DNA of 64,000 nt from Albula goreensis (GCA_022829145.1 CM040752.1:35485086-35549085); one strand, 5' to 3'; positions 1 through 11,895 are shown, numbered from the stretch's first letter. Numbers and translations: made by a program. The notes: a model not told the origin generated them from the letters alone.

Positions 1-1257
1 TAAATAGACATGATTTGAAATGGCAACCTTTTTTTCCTGTGAGAGAGAGTCAAGTTGCCTTTCATCTCCTAAAATAAATAAAACTGCTTGCTCGATGGGA
101 TTCATTCTCTAATCCTGTGTAGCCGTTTGTTTTTTTTTTTTTTTTTTTTTTTTGCCAGAGCTGTTGAGGGAAATGAACTGTGCTGAATTACTGCGCTGGA
201 CATAAACGCTCAAACACAAAATTGAAAATCACCCAGATCATTTGCTTCGACCTTGGGATCCAAACATTTCAGACAAAAAGGGCACAAGGAAAACGGAGGG
301 CTTTCTCGTGAATATGAAAATCTCCTCCGGTTTAATTTTCGACACCCCAATATCTGTTTTCAAACGCAGGAACAGCCCCCAACGTTGGCGGGGGGCCATT
401 GCGATGTCAGGCACCCGTTAAGATAAGCGGGAACGGAGAGGGGATGATTATTGCTGTACTGAGACCGGCGAGGCGCGCCAAACCCAAGACCAAGATAACC
501 CACCGAGTGGAGGGTGGGAGGGAGGAGAAAGAGGATAAAAAAAGGAGAAAAGGGCTTATCTAGTATCCAGGCAACTGTTCATTAGTGATCATGCTTCATG
601 GGTGTCTCCGCCGTGGTTTGTTGTTGGTGCTCAAGCTTTTGCGTCGGCTTAACTTACCGCATGGACGGGGAAAACTGCAGCGCTGGAGAGATTCCCCACA
701 GGAGAGAAAACGAACTCCCATTAAATGGTATCGCTCACAGGGACATATTACAGCAATGATGGACCTCAGGAACCCCCATCCCAAATAAAAAAAAGAACAA
801 ATAAAATGGCAGAGCAATGATGGGTTGCTTCATTCTGTTTTCCTCAACTACGGGAAGCCAGTATTTCAGCTAATATACCGCCATGTATTCTCATAGTAAA
901 TACTCCTTATTTATACTAAATTATCCTGTGTTGATGGAACTGGTGGAGGGAATCTGAGATCAGTCAAACCACGGGTTCCAATCTCAGACAACGTAATGAG
1001 TTGTATATGCTGGTTTTCAACCAATTAATGCTGGCTTAATTACTTCAATTACTTATGCAGCCATATGCAAGCACGTCTGTGGTAAAGCTCAGAATATAAG
1101 CACCGGCTGTTATTTGGAGAATACGAATAACTAATTTCACTTTGTGAGCATCATGTATTTACTAACACGACTGATTTAGAAAATAATGAAACTAATTATC
1201 TAATCATGATCGGAGGCTGGAGAGAAAATCAGCATACATCTGATTATCTGTGGCACT
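1..1257. other. Unique non-coding stretch, left edge
   Basis: No gene, RNA or mobile element is recognised. The stretch is mostly AT-rich, with a more CpG-rich patch near 390-490 that contains the 8-base palindrome GGCGCGCC at about 472-479. Two overlapping short frames near 590-817 lie on opposite strands and show no family resemblance, so they are not called as genes. Confidence 0.6.
130..153. repeat. Homopolymer T tract (24 nt)
   Basis: An uninterrupted run of T is visible. It could be the reversed A tail of an old retroposon, but no SINE or LINE body is recognisable next to it, so it is called only as a simple repeat. Confidence 0.9.
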
Positions 1258-1705
1258 GGTATAGTGCATAGCCGTTAGCCTGCATGGTTAAGCTTAGTGT
1301 AGTTTGGCATAGCAATAGTCACTAGCCTACACAGTGCAGTTTGGTGCAGTGTGTTTTAGCATAGCCCATAGTCTGCTTTGTTAAGCATAGTGCAGTTTGT
1401 CCTAGCATAGCCACTAGCCTGCAGTTTGGTGCAGTGTGTTTTAGCATAGCACTTAGTCTGCTTTGTTAAGCATAGTGCAGCTTGTCCTAGCATAGCCACT
1501 AGCCTGCAGTTTGGTGCAGTGTGTTCTAGCATAGCCCTTACACTACATTGTTAAGTATAGTGTAGTTTGTCCTAGCATAGCCAATAGCCTGCAGTTTGGT
1601 GCAGTGTGTTCTAGCATAGTCTTTACACTACATTGTTAAGCATAGTGTAGTTTGTCCTAGCATAGCCAATAGCCTACATGGTGCAGTTTGATGCAGTGTG
1701 TTCTG
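1258..1705. repeat. Minisatellite, 85-bp unit, about 5 copies
   Basis: The landmark GCAGTTTGGTGCAG recurs at 1336, 1421, 1506 and 1591, exactly 85 bp apart, and again near 1683 after a 7-bp insertion. Each unit also carries CTAGCATAGCC and TTAAGCATAGTG. Copies 3 and 4 share ACACTACATTG where copies 1 and 2 read AGTCTGCTTTG, so the array has two unit subtypes. Within a unit the words GCATAG and TGCAGTTTG recur, which suggests that the 85-bp unit grew from a shorter ancestral motif. No coding sense is apparent. Confidence 0.92.
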
Positions 1706-2719
1706 TCAAATCCCCAGGCCTGCTTTGGACTCTGGCACCAGCTGACCATGTGACTCCATTAGTGCAGCAGGTAGCATCCAATAAAAACACACAAAGCAAA
1801 AAAGGTCATGGATTTCTTGACCTTTATATTCCTAAATCTCTGAGTGTTGCAGGAAATCTGGAGTGCACAGTGGGCATGTCTGTCATTAATTTCATGTGCA
1901 GAAACAAGTCAGGAACCAGGGAAAATATGAGGGAAAACACGTCCCCCATTCTAAATCTATGAAAACTGTCATTCTCCCTGGTGTGGCATATAGACATCAA
2001 GAAATTCCAGTGGAAGCAAAGAATAATGTATGCCTGAAAATTAAATCTGGATATGTTATTTGTCAGGTTATGATGTATATTGATAAAACAGCAAGCACGC
2101 TTCAGATATTGTCAATATTCTTCCACCGTATCAAAAACGATGTCAGCATACTCCTGGATATCGACCGATTTCTCCCAGCGTTCTCTCATAGCCTCGGGCC
2201 TGTTTTGGGTTCAGAGGCTGCTCAGATGCCACCCAGGGGTGATACGAGTCTCCTGCCACGGCAGGTAAGATCTGCTGAAAGCATCTTTGATGCTGGGTTT
2301 CTGACAGGAGCAGGTGAGACGTACCTGGCCTGAGACTTGAGGCACGGATCACTGCCCCTCCCCCGCCGCCATCACCTGCCTGTGTCTACGCTCAAACCCT
2401 CGACTCAACTCCATCACGCCATCCCAGCCCTGCGGGAGCTCCACCCGGTGGTGCTTGTCAGTATTGCAGAAGAGATATCTCAGGTAAAGTGGCCTCACCA
2501 GGACTAGATCAATAACAGCTATATGGAGCAAAACAAAGAAAATAAGCACGGAGTCCTTATTAGGAGGAAACCCGAAGGTGAGGAAGAAGGTTGGACTTGA
2601 GCTGGCAGATAGGACAATGTTCAACATGGACAGGGACCTTCCCACTCTCCCCCTACCATCTCCTGAGAACACTCCCACAGGTTCTACAGCTGTATCTTAC
2701 TCAATTAAAAGCTTGCTCT
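1706..2719. other. Unique stretch with two coding-like islands on the minus strand
   Basis: There is no recognised gene. On the minus strand, 2376-2518 is bounded by a pyrimidine-rich acceptor-like sequence ending in ATAG and by a donor-like CAG/GTGATG, and is open in one frame. Below it, 2112-2199 follows an AG and is open to a TGA at 2112. The peptides are not recognised, and the phase does not carry cleanly from one block to the next. Plain chance or a decayed transposon is as likely as real exons. Confidence 0.25.
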
Positions 2720-3577
2720 TACAGTATCTACCTCTGACAGTCTCTACAGCTTCTTCCTTCAGTCTCTACAGCTTCTCCCTTTAGTCTCAACAGCTTCTTC
2801 CTTTAGTCTCTACAGCTTCTGCCTCTGACAGTGTCTGCAGGTTCTTCGTTTAGTCTCTACAGCTTCTGCCCTTTCTAGCTTCTTCCTTTAGTCTCTACAG
2901 CTTCTCCTTTAGTCTCTGCAGCTTCTGCCTCTGACAGTGTCTGCAGGTTCTTCGTTTAGTCTCTACAGCTTCTGCCTCTGACAGTCTCTACAGCTTCTTC
3001 CTTTAGTCTCTACAGCTTCTCCCTTTAGTCTCTGCTTCTGCCTCTGACAGTCTTTACAGCTTCTTCCTTTAGTCTCTACAGCTTCTCCCTTTAGTCTCTA
3101 CAGCTTCTCCCTTTAGTCTCTACAGCTTCTGCCTCTGACAGTGTCTGCAGGTTCTTCGTTTAGTCTCTACAGCTTCTGCCTCTGACAGTCTCTACAGCTT
3201 CTTCCTTTAGTCTCTACAGCTTCTCCCTTTAGTCTCTGCAGCTTCTTCCTTTAGTCTCTACAGCTTCTTCCTTTAGTCTCTACAGCTTCTGCCTCTGACA
3301 GTATCTGCAGCTTCTTCCTTTAGTCTCTACAGCTTCTCCCTTTAGTCTCTGCAGCTTCTTCCTTTAGTCTCTACAGCTTCTGCCTCTGACAGTGTCTGCA
3401 GCTTCTTCCTTTAGTCTCTGCAGCTTCTTCCTTTAGTCTCTGCAGCTTCTGCCTCTGACAGTGTCTGCAGCTTCTTCCTTTAGTCTCTACAGCTTCTCCC
3501 TTTAGTCTCTGCAGCTTCTTCCTTTAGTCTCTGCAGCTTCTGCCTCTGACAGTCTCTACAGCTTCTTCCTTTAGTAC
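2720..3577. repeat. CT-rich minisatellite, mixed 22- and 25-bp units
   Basis: Units begin with AGTCTCTACAGCTTCT and continue either CCCTTT/TCCTTT (22 bp) or GCCTCTGAC (25 bp). Starts at 2761, 2783 and 2805 are exactly 22 bp apart, and the next unit starts 25 bp later at 2830. Roughly 37 units fill the array in blocks that themselves recur, for example a 25-bp unit followed by a unit reading AGTGTCTGCAG. The strand bias is strong, with pyrimidines on the plus strand. Short open frames entering the array are by-products. Confidence 0.92.
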
Positions 3578-3639
3578 CACAGTGTCGGAAAAAAAAACAC
3601 ACAGCATGGGTATCTGCTCACAAAGCATGCGCTACTAGA

Positions 3640-3712
3640 AATCCATCTGGGATTTGAACCTGGATCCCTCTGGTTTCCTGGCTTAGGCCAGTGGTCAGAC
3701 TCTCTCAGCGCT
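3640..3712 (-). mobile_element. Possible tRNA-derived SINE head (remnant)
   Basis: Read on the minus strand, the segment contains CAGGTTCAAATCCC, which fits an RNA polymerase III B box and tRNA T arm. Upstream of it lies ACCACTGGCCTAAGCCAG, which could be a decayed anticodon-arm region. No convincing A box, intact cloverleaf or poly-A tail is seen. A chance B-box match is the main alternative. Confidence 0.3.
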
Positions 3713-6277
3713 TCAACTTTGTGCAGCAGTTATTAGCGGGGATTCATTCTCAAGACCCTCTAGGGGCCCATGGCATGACTAATCCTACACGGTTGCCCTA
3801 ATTTGGTACCGAGTCGTCTCTCTGCAGTTTCAGGCAGTTTATGTATTGAGATAGTGTCTGGAATGTGATAATTTCCAGCTTCAACAGCTTTTTCCCCAGA
3901 CGGAAGACCATCCCAGCACGGCCGCACACCCCCCCTCCCCCCCTCCCCTCCCTCCTGTTCCCCCAGCCTCCACCAGGGCAAAGACCTTCCCAAACCCCTT
4001 GGTATTCGCAGCTTCCTCGAACGAGGACCTTTGTCGTTTCTTGTCCTTTTCGCGTTTTCGTCAGCTTTCGTCCCAGGGACGCTCCGCGCTGAATGAGAGA
4101 TGCGGGGCGGTACTCTGGAGACGTGGCCTGGATAGCCCTGGCCGACGCCCACCTGAACACGGTGCCCCGCGCGTTATTACTTATTCATGGGCTGGGGCCA
4201 GGGGCCGCACGGCTGACCTGGAACGCAAAGAACTGAGGCTTCAGAGGAGCCGTCCTGGGACAAGCCAGGAAAAAAAGTCAAACCATATCTTAAAAAAGGC
4301 ACACGTTACAGTACATTCACTACCGGAGTGTACCAAGTTTTTTGAGTTTTTTTTTACTTTTGGTACGGAAATACTACCCGTCATAGAATATACAGGGGTT
4401 AAATCCACAATTAATTCCTTTGAATTTCTATTTATTAATATCTTAAAATGTCATAATAAGTGAATGTCCTAATCAGACATGGAGTAAATTATTTACTGAA
4501 GCACACTACATTGGCGTGCTTAAACTCCGTGAGTGAGCTCTGTTTATCACTGATGGGTTTGGTGGTCATAATTTTAGTAAAGGACTTTTTAATTCATGGA
4601 GGAAATGATAGTGTAGAATATAGTATCCTCTTGCACTGGATTTGAGCTTTGTCAACCTTTGATGAACAAAAGGCTAAGCAACAACACACAGCACAAAGCA
4701 AAAACAAAAATCTAGATGAGGAAAAGTTACAATTCATCCAATTTCAATGTTCACTGGCACAGATAATTACAGAGCAGAACAGTCAGTTTGCCACTACATG
4801 CCACACAGAAACACTATTATAGAGGTCAAAACAAGATGAAAATTATACAGAACTGACATGCTTTAATACGTAAAAACAAACAGGCACACAAGCTACAAAA
4901 GCCACAAAAATTGGCCCCCAAAAAGCAGTCACACGTTCCTCTGTAACCTCAACATTTTATGTTTACACAATTTTTTTTACAGAATGTTATCATTAACATA
5001 AATCTGGAGTCGCAATTATACATAGAAAAACAACACCTGGAAAGCATAAAAGGACAGAGGAACACAGAGAATACTAAAGCAGTTTATGGCGCCCAGGCTT
5101 CCTGTAACCTGTCTGCGGCAGCATGCTCGGAGAACATCCAGTGTTCACTGGCCGAACACCAAGCCAGCCCCTGGAGATACCCCAGCAGGAGTCAGATCCG
5201 CACCACTGACAACGGCACCTCTAGGTACAGCAGTGTTAAAACTCTCTGATATAGGCTGTCCGGCAGACTGCCAGGAAGTTTATCAGTTTCTCCTCCCAAA
5301 AAAACTGTTTAGGCTGCCACACTGTCAAGTACTCCTGTTCAGTAGGTGGTGCTCAACAGTTGAAGGTTTGACTGAATGTTAGCCCTCTTGGGAAAAACTA
5401 GGCTGAAAGTGGAGCAGGTGTTGTGTCCCAGTGTCTTTTTTTCTGCTCCCAGTTCAGTGGTGTAGAAGGTTCCATGCTTTCATTGAGGCTTGAAACTGAA
5501 GGGTTGAGTCACTTCGGTTACAAAAGATCCCAGATCATTAAAAAAAAAGACCCAAAATGTGGTCCTCTATCTGCAACTGAGCCGTACCCTTCACTGCAGA
5601 ATCATAGGAGCTTAACTGGCTTTCCTGTTTCTGCTACCCACAATGCATCACACAATGCATGACCTACATTGCAGAACTGAATTCTCTAAATAAAAGTAAA
5701 ATAAAACATAAAAAATGGCTACTATTCAGCAATACATAAAGTGTCCTTCTACAGAGGAGGAGATGCCCAGCACAAAATCAACCCAACATCACAGATATCA
5801 GAGAAAGATGTTCGAGAGAGAAAGATGCTCTGCAGAATGTGTACAGGCAGCCTCCACCAGGTATTTTATCCAAAGCTGAATCAGTGGTTTTCTGATCCAG
5901 GTGAAATGGTCTGAATTAAAGCCCCGCTCCAGACAAACCTCACACCTCCTCATACACTCAGTAACCTAATGAAAAAAGCCACCACACCTGTAATATATGC
6001 AAGTACATACTTCACAGCATGTGGAAAATCACTTTGTGTGGAAGTCACAAAATTGGCATTTAGAACCAATAAAGTAATACTGTCACTGAAATGTCAGTTT
6101 TTTGACTGCACCATTTTCAAAGTGATACAGGGAGTGATGAGCAGCTGAAAAACACTGAGATGAGTCACCTGGGCCTTTGACTGGAGCAGACCAGAGAAAT
6201 CACATTGTCCTGCACTGTGTTTGATCTTAAAGGTCTTCAAACTGTGAAGTAAACAGATTTCACAGCTATGCAATCGT
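3713..6277. other. Unique stretch with C-rich tract
   Basis: No gene is recognised. A C-rich tract at 3927-3964 has several runs of four to seven C, giving G-quadruplex potential on the minus strand. The part from 3985 to 4250 is relatively CpG-rich. From 4300 to 6277 the sequence is AT-rich and unremarkable. Overlapping short frames near 3760-4460 lie on both strands and have no family resemblance. Confidence 0.5.
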
Positions 6278-6510
6278 GAGCCCACCCTGCACTTACCTGT
6301 TGGGTGAAGCTGAGTAGATGAATATCTGGACGGCGGACCTCCCGGAAAGGATGAGATATTTTTGGTGCCAGTAGGTGGCACTGTTCCTGCTGGACCAGAC
6401 AGAAATCTCATTATTCATAACAGTGATGGGGACACTGTGATGTAGGAGGTGCTGTCATTTGGATGAGATCTTAAACCAGCTCACAATCCACTATTAGTTT
6501 CTGTATACAG
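6278..6510 (+). mobile_element. 5S rRNA-derived SINE (SINE3-like), decayed copy
   Basis: The order of blocks matches 5S-derived fish SINEs. A 5S head is seen at 6278-6345 (GCCCACCCTGCAC, then GAAGCTGAGTAG, then GGACCTCCCGGAAA), equivalent to the 5S start, box A and the GGGAGACC region. A body follows with GCCAGTAGGTGGCACTG and GATGGGGACACTGTGATGTA, then GGATGAGATCTTAAACC, the equivalent of the conserved GGATGAGACGTTAAACC word. Such elements are transcribed by RNA polymerase III from the internal 5S promoter and moved by a partner LINE. This copy is heavily diverged and is a fossil. A second copy lies at 13240-13515. Confidence 0.72.
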
Positions 6511-6882
6511 AGCTGACAGTGCTGTGTTCTGACATAGGGACATGGTAAGAACTGAATAATAATGGTACAAGAATCTGTGTTGTCCAACAATCGCTTGATG
6601 CTAAACTGCATCGCAAAGCCGAAGTGGACACAGTACCCTACCAAACGGTGAATGTTTTGACATTTAGTTTACATGAGTGACAAAGTTGGGGTTTGGGTCG
6701 GTGGTTATTTTGCTTGGGGTGACGGGGGCACTCTCCCTGGGACTGTTCACCTCGCTCCCTATGTGACCTCAGACAGCCGAGGCATTTCCCAGCTTTAAAG
6801 TTTTATTCAGGTGTGTTTGTTGCTCCATCTTGTTTACCGGAAGGCAATGTCAATCTGATCACCTCAAGCTAACCTTCCAGTG

Positions 6883-6883
<1 letters not shown>

Positions 6884-6951
<68 letters not shown>
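6884..6951. repeat. (CA)n microsatellite, about 34 repeats
   Basis: A near-perfect AC dinucleotide run without visible interruptions. Its purity and length suggest that it is polymorphic. The 79-codon frame that crosses it is only the readable translation of the repeat. Confidence 0.97.
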
Positions 6952-6957
<6 letters not shown>

Positions 6958-8946
6958 AGGCTATAAGCCAATCCAAGGACAAGATACAGTTTCTCATCTT
7001 CTTAGAAATGGGTTTTGCATTCCACCCTTCTCCACCTCCACCAAAGCAGAAATATTGAGTGTGATTTAATGCATGATACAGATGCTTAATATGAAAATTC
7101 TTTCGTGAACTTTTGAACTCTTACATTCACTTAAAACACATTACTTTTGTCTCAAATGTAAATAGATAACTAAATACAGATAACTGACTGATTATCATGG
7201 AATCATGGATCTGGCAGGTTTGGTGGGAACATCAATACTGAACATGAGCGGAGAGGATGTTTGCTCTTTACTTTGTATGTGAGGGCTGTTTGAACAAGCA
7301 ACAGAAAGACATTTACTTATTCATGGATACAACAGCAGAGAAGTTCAGTGTTTTTGTGTTTACTTTGGTTTTGGATTGTACATTATTTATGATAGAGGGC
7401 ATATGAGCAGGTGCGGAGGGTTATGTTTTTGTAAATATGGTGGAGGAGAGGGTCGTGCCATTTGTAATGCATGAGATTTTGATGTTTGTCTTTGCTTTAT
7501 CATTCAGTGCTGAGCATCCCCAGCTTGGCCTCTGTGGGGTGGCCCCACTGTTCTGCTGCTCCAATTATATTTCAGTACTTTTGTTGAAGGTGGGGGGCAA
7601 GGAGTGCAATACAAGTTCTTTCTGGATTGGGAGGTGCATCAATTTTCATATTAAAGACGTTCAATTTCCTGAACATATCCTGAACATACGAATATCGTAC
7701 TGCTCCTTAATGAAATGTTTTATTGTACTCAGGGATATGCTGGATTTTTTCCTGATATCGTTTGACCCTGGTTAGCAGGTGTGGACTCATGGGCAGCGAC
7801 CACCAACTCTCCTCACAATCCAGTTTTTACCTGTTGCATAGCCTGCATAGTGTTTGTTGGCGAGGTTGCGGTGTGTGTGTGTGCATATGCGTGTGTGTTT
7901 TTTGCTGTTGAGATTGTATATTTTGCTTGAGATCTTGTTTTTCTCGGTGGGAACAGGGCTTTCATGCGACACGAGTACACAGGCGCTGCGTGGCCCACTT
8001 TCAAGCGCCGGCGTCGAACTTTGAGTCTCATTAGAAGCCTGCGAGCCGCTTGCTTTGATCCGGTTCATTAGCTGCATTACGCTCCGGTACAGCTGACGCC
8101 GGAGTCAGTCAGGAGATGTTTGTGCGCTAAGCGTGGAGGAGCCATGGGGTTAACAGTTAACGGACCGTTGAGAGGACCTCAGGGCTGCTGACAGGAAGAA
8201 CAGAACATCATCAACAAAAAAAAAAAAGAAAGAAAGTCTGATCACCATCAAACCATCCCGCAAAGCCATAATGATAGCAAACTAATGCTTTATTTATGTG
8301 AATTAGCTGAAGTTTTAAATTAACATTCAGGAAGGAAATCTGCACACCTCTTTACACCATGACTTTAGACCATATACCTAATCCTGGCTGTCTGTACGGG
8401 CTGTCGCAACCACGACTTCCTGTCACTACCTCCGTTACGTCCTCCTCATAGTTTCCTCCCTCACAGATGGTGATCTGAGCATCAAATGCAAATGCCACAA
8501 ATCCAAATGCAAAATGTGAACACTCATTTAAATGCGACTGGCAAATTGCTTTATGGAGTACACCAACTGCATTCAGTTTACAACTAAACTCAGCTGTGGT
8601 AAACGAGGTGACTGAGAGTCGTTAGTCATAGTCCACCTTTCTCCACATAGGTCTGGGAGCTGCGTTTGAGTGGTGCCGGTGCCAGTGATCTTGGTTGGTT
8701 GGTTGATGATTGAGTTTTTTTCCTTGCTTTTAACTGTGAAGAAGTTGTACCAGGATGGAATGTTGAATGTGAGGACTGATTCAGGAGATCAACGCAAAAA
8801 ACATTTCGAAACAAATGTCCATTTTGTTTCGATGTGTTGATGTGTACCTTACAGTGACTGTGCTTCAGTAATGAGAGGGCAATAGATCTCTGTATTCTCC
8901 AGTAAATCGGTGTTTTAACTCAGTTGCCAAGTTCGGGTTTTCTTTG
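6952..8946. other. Unique stretch
   Basis: No gene is recognised. A short impure TG tract lies at 7870-7907 and an A run at 8216-8227. The 112-codon plus-strand frame at 7437-7775 is rich in F, C and L, matches no family I know, and has no supporting signals. Confidence 0.5.
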
Positions 8947-9326
8947 CACAAACAAAAATCATCCCAATTTGGGGTGCTCTTACAAAGAATTAAAATAAAT
9001 TTCCTACATTGGGGTAGCTCTTATATGAACCTAAAATGAATAAATGGCAACTTGAGTCAATATACCCACCATTTCAGCTGGGACTGAGAAATACCATATT
9101 ACCAGGAGCAGCGCTCCTAACCTTACCACTCCTCAATCCAAACTGAACTCACCCTGCACACAGGCAGGCCTATATACCCTGTGGCTGATTAGCAACAGGT
9201 GGCCCAATGAACTCAGCTCAGCCTGTTAACCAATCCAGGAGGCTCCACCCACCAGGCTCAGCACTAAAACCAGAAATGGAGTTCTGGAATGGAAAACCAG
9301 TTTCCATCTACAGCCACCCATGACAC
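8947..9326 (-). mobile_element. LTR-like interspersed repeat, copy 1 (possible solo LTR)
   Basis: This segment and 59328-59742 share ordered blocks: TACCAGGAGCAG then GCTCC; CCCTGTGGCTGATTAGC then ACAGGTGGCCCAAT; and ATGGAGTTCTGGAATGGAAA. On the minus strand it begins TGTCATGGGTGGCTG. Inverted CCAAT boxes at 9230-9234 and 9204-9208 precede a TATATA at 9171-9176, a promoter-like order. No target-site duplication was found and no minus-strand AATAAA lies downstream, so the borders and the LTR label are inferred. A non-autonomous DNA transposon is the alternative. Confidence 0.5.
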
Positions 9327-9447
9327 TTTTTATTCCTGTAGCACTTCCGGACGGCCATGGTGTTTGCGGGTTTTTGTTGTTTCCTTTCAACTGGCAGAAA
9401 TGTTTTGGCCTTGGGAACCAGGTGTGTGGACTCTATAGCCAATAATC

Positions 9448-9463
9448 TAATAATAATAATAAT
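9448..9463. repeat. (TAA)n microsatellite
   Basis: About five tandem TAA units, next to the inner end of a hAT-like remnant. Confidence 0.8.
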
Positions 9464-9471
9464 CTAAAAGA

Positions 9472-9548
9472 ATCAATTAATAACTGAGACACACCAAAAG
9501 CCAGCAGACACTGTGGCACTCCAGGACCTGAGTTTGACACTGCTGTTT
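9472..9548 (-). mobile_element. Short hAT-like repeat (CTGGAGGGCC family), minus copy
   Basis: Read on the minus strand it gives GTGTCAAACTCAGGTCCTGG, then AGTGCCACAGTGTCTGCTGG, then a TTTTGG stretch and TTATTAATTGATT. This follows a common fish interspersed repeat with a terminal CAGTGGTGGGCAA-type end, a CTGGAGGGCC block, a TTTTxxTTCCAAC block and an AATTA-rich end. Plus-strand relatives are at 24319-24400, 36441-36530 and 52670-52750. It is a fossil without coding capacity. Confidence 0.55.
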
Positions 9549-11044
9549 ATGAGAACATAGTGGGAAGTGAGTGCCAAGAACAGTTATACAGCCAGGGCCA
9601 GTTTATTCCTCATTTGGAAACCATTTGTGGCAACAGTAACCTTTATCAATGTCATCAATAAACTAGGAGCAGCCCATGTCATATCTTTGGACATATCTCT
9701 TTGGGGACTAAGACTCATTGGTGGCCTTTCCTGTCCCAAAACAGAGCAAATATCTCATTAAATCAGCGCATCCACTTCTCATTTGCCTTGCCATTAGTCA
9801 TGCTCAGCACTCTAAAGGCAGTGTCCCGATCAGCTTTAACCCCAATGCCTTTCAGAGCGGCCCCGGCCCCAAAGACAGGGCCTCCTCACAACGCACTAAA
9901 CGTCACGGAAAATATCCCTCATGGACGAAAGAAAGAACTATTCCCAGAGAATAACGGAGATGTGAGTGTATGGCATTAAGCCTGTAATTCCCCCCTCGTC
10001 GGCCTGTGACGGGAGAAACATCCTCAGAATCACAACCCGAGCGCTTTCCTGCCTCTAATTCGGTGGTTCAAACGCATTCCGCAGAGCCGCTAATGAATTA
10101 TTGACCCCTGATCGCAGCCCATCTCCCAGGGTTTCCCCGAGCATACTGATGAAGTCATTAATAAGCGTCAGCTATGTGTCCGGGGGGGTCTCGGCTGTTG
10201 ATGAAATGCTATTTCAAGCACCAGGGTTTCTGTTTGCTTTGGGAAGGCCACACGGCTGTATGTCCATGAGGGTCACTATGGGCCAGCATCAGAACCCAAA
10301 ATAATACAAAAAAAAAAAACAAACTGTTGCTTTAATCCAGAAATCCAGAGCAGAAGGCATCCAGACAATGGTTTCAAGAAATATTCCATATGTCCAGGAA
10401 TCTAACGAGTCCCAGAGATGAAGATGGGAAATACTAATTACATAACTGACCCGTGCTGTTACTGCCTCTTTGCTTTGGAGGGGGTCTAGGCCGGGGTCCA
10501 CTGCGAAGCATATTGTGAAGAATGTGTATGAAATGTCCTCTATGCATAAATTTGATTATATATATTTTTATTTGATTTTGAATGATTATGGCATGTATAA
10601 TTACTTCCCTTGGAGACAGTAAAGAGCATTGGTCATGAAGCTCGTTTGACTGATTGAATTGATACAGTATTACACGGAGTGAGAACCGAAGCATAGGAGT
10701 AAACTCTTTGGTCGGTGCTCACTTTCAGCATTTTCATGGGAGCATTTTTCTTGTGCTCAGCCCCCGTTCTTGCCGCTTGCAGCGATGTTTGAGTTTTTTT
10801 TATTTGCAGTATTTATTTTCTCACCACAGGCCCTTATCTTGGATGACATGGATGACCTAGATTTTACATTAAATCCATTCACACTGCAGCTGCTCAGGTG
10901 AAGTCCTTCAATTCAACGAGGCGGCATCAATCCCCTGGCAGGAATCTGAATGAGCAACTTTTGGGTCACAAGCTCAACTTCTTTCATGGCCCTGGACGTT
11001 CATAACTTACCTCTAATGCCACAGTTTAGCATAAAATTTAGGGA
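9549..11044. other. Unique stretch
   Basis: Nothing is recognised as a gene. The block around 10080-10200 is fairly GC-balanced and free of simple repeats, with ATGAATTATTGAC and GTCATTAATAAG words of the kind seen in homeodomain-rich enhancers. This is only a resemblance. Short frames overlap on both strands and look random. Confidence 0.4.
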
Positions 11045-11236
11045 GACGGTTTTGTAACTGAAGAGGTTGCAGGTTCGACTCCCAGATACGACACTGCTGT
11101 TGTACCCTTGAGCAAGGGCAATTCACTTAAATCGCTTCAGTAAATACCCAGCTGTATAAACTGATAGCGCCATAAAAATGTGATTGCGTAGGATGGTGTG
11201 TATAATGGTGTCTGCTACATGCCTGAAATGTAATGC
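11045..11236 (+). mobile_element. V-SINE-like element
   Basis: The tRNA-derived part ends with the B box GCAGGTTCGACTCCC (11060-11074). The characteristic central domain follows (TGTTGTACCCTTGAGCAAGG, then CGCTTCAGTAAATACCCAGC, then TGTATAAACTGATA). The LINE-like 3' tail reads GGTGTCTGCTACATGCCTG then AAATGTAATGCC. These blocks and their order are those of fish V-SINEs, whose tails resemble their partner LINEs. The 5' A-box region is decayed. Other fragments lie at 52380-52590 (minus) and 55582-55640 (tail only). Confidence 0.85.
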
Positions 11237-11787
11237 CATAAGATATGTGCCACACGTATACACGGAGAATTAATGAGACGTTTGGGAAAGGACCCTTGTC
11301 CCTCAAGGCTTATGTTTTACTGGCCAGGAGGGGAAGCAAACAGAATGGCACAAAATGGCTCCTCTGCATACAGCTCCCTGTTCATTATGTCGCCGGAGCC
11401 CGGGTAAATAATTGAAGGATGGCAGGCGTAACATGCTCCAAGCAGAATTCATTCCATGTGCAAGGAGCTCTGATTGAATATCGCACGTGTGCGTTTGTGC
11501 GGGTCAGTCCTCATGAATGATGAATGCTGGGGAAATATCGCGTAATGTAGTGGGTAGATGTGGGTCACACGCCCCATTCATCTAAACGGCAGATCAATTT
11601 CATCGCAACCTGAACTGAGCGAAGAGATAAGACCCCAGTTAACCTTCATACCGCGCCCCAAAGAAGCGCATTTGAGCGGAAGTCTAAAGGAGGGACGTCT
11701 GTCTTTCCTGTTGGCATGCTATATTACGTACACAGAAAGAGAGGTGGGGGGGAGTAGAGAGAGAAAATAAAAGACAGAGTACACCTT

Positions 11788-11895
11788 ACTAGGGATGGAT
11801 GGATGATGCTTCATAAAGCTCATAGTGGGTGGAGCTACAATGACCCGTCAATCACTGCCTTCTCTGAACCAATAAGAAATTGGCTCAAATCAGTG
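11788..11895 (+). mobile_element. Short repeat, GGTGGAGC family, copy 1 (hAT-like)
   Basis: It starts ACTAGGGATGG, then ATGCTTCATAAAGCTCATAG, TGGGTGGAGCTAC, GACCCGTCAATCACTG and GAACCAAT. The same ordered blocks occur at 15449-15540 (plus), 21447-21539 (minus), 37000-37080 (plus) and 45770-45863 (minus). The length near 100 bp, the TAGGGATGG/TAGTGATGG end and the lack of an A tail suggest a non-autonomous DNA transposon. The hAT assignment rests only on the end sequence. Confidence 0.6.

Noticed and set aside
5280-5440. A third 5S-derived SINE
   Set aside because: CAGTAGGTGGTGC and GGGAAAAACTAGGC words are present, but in the wrong order for the element.
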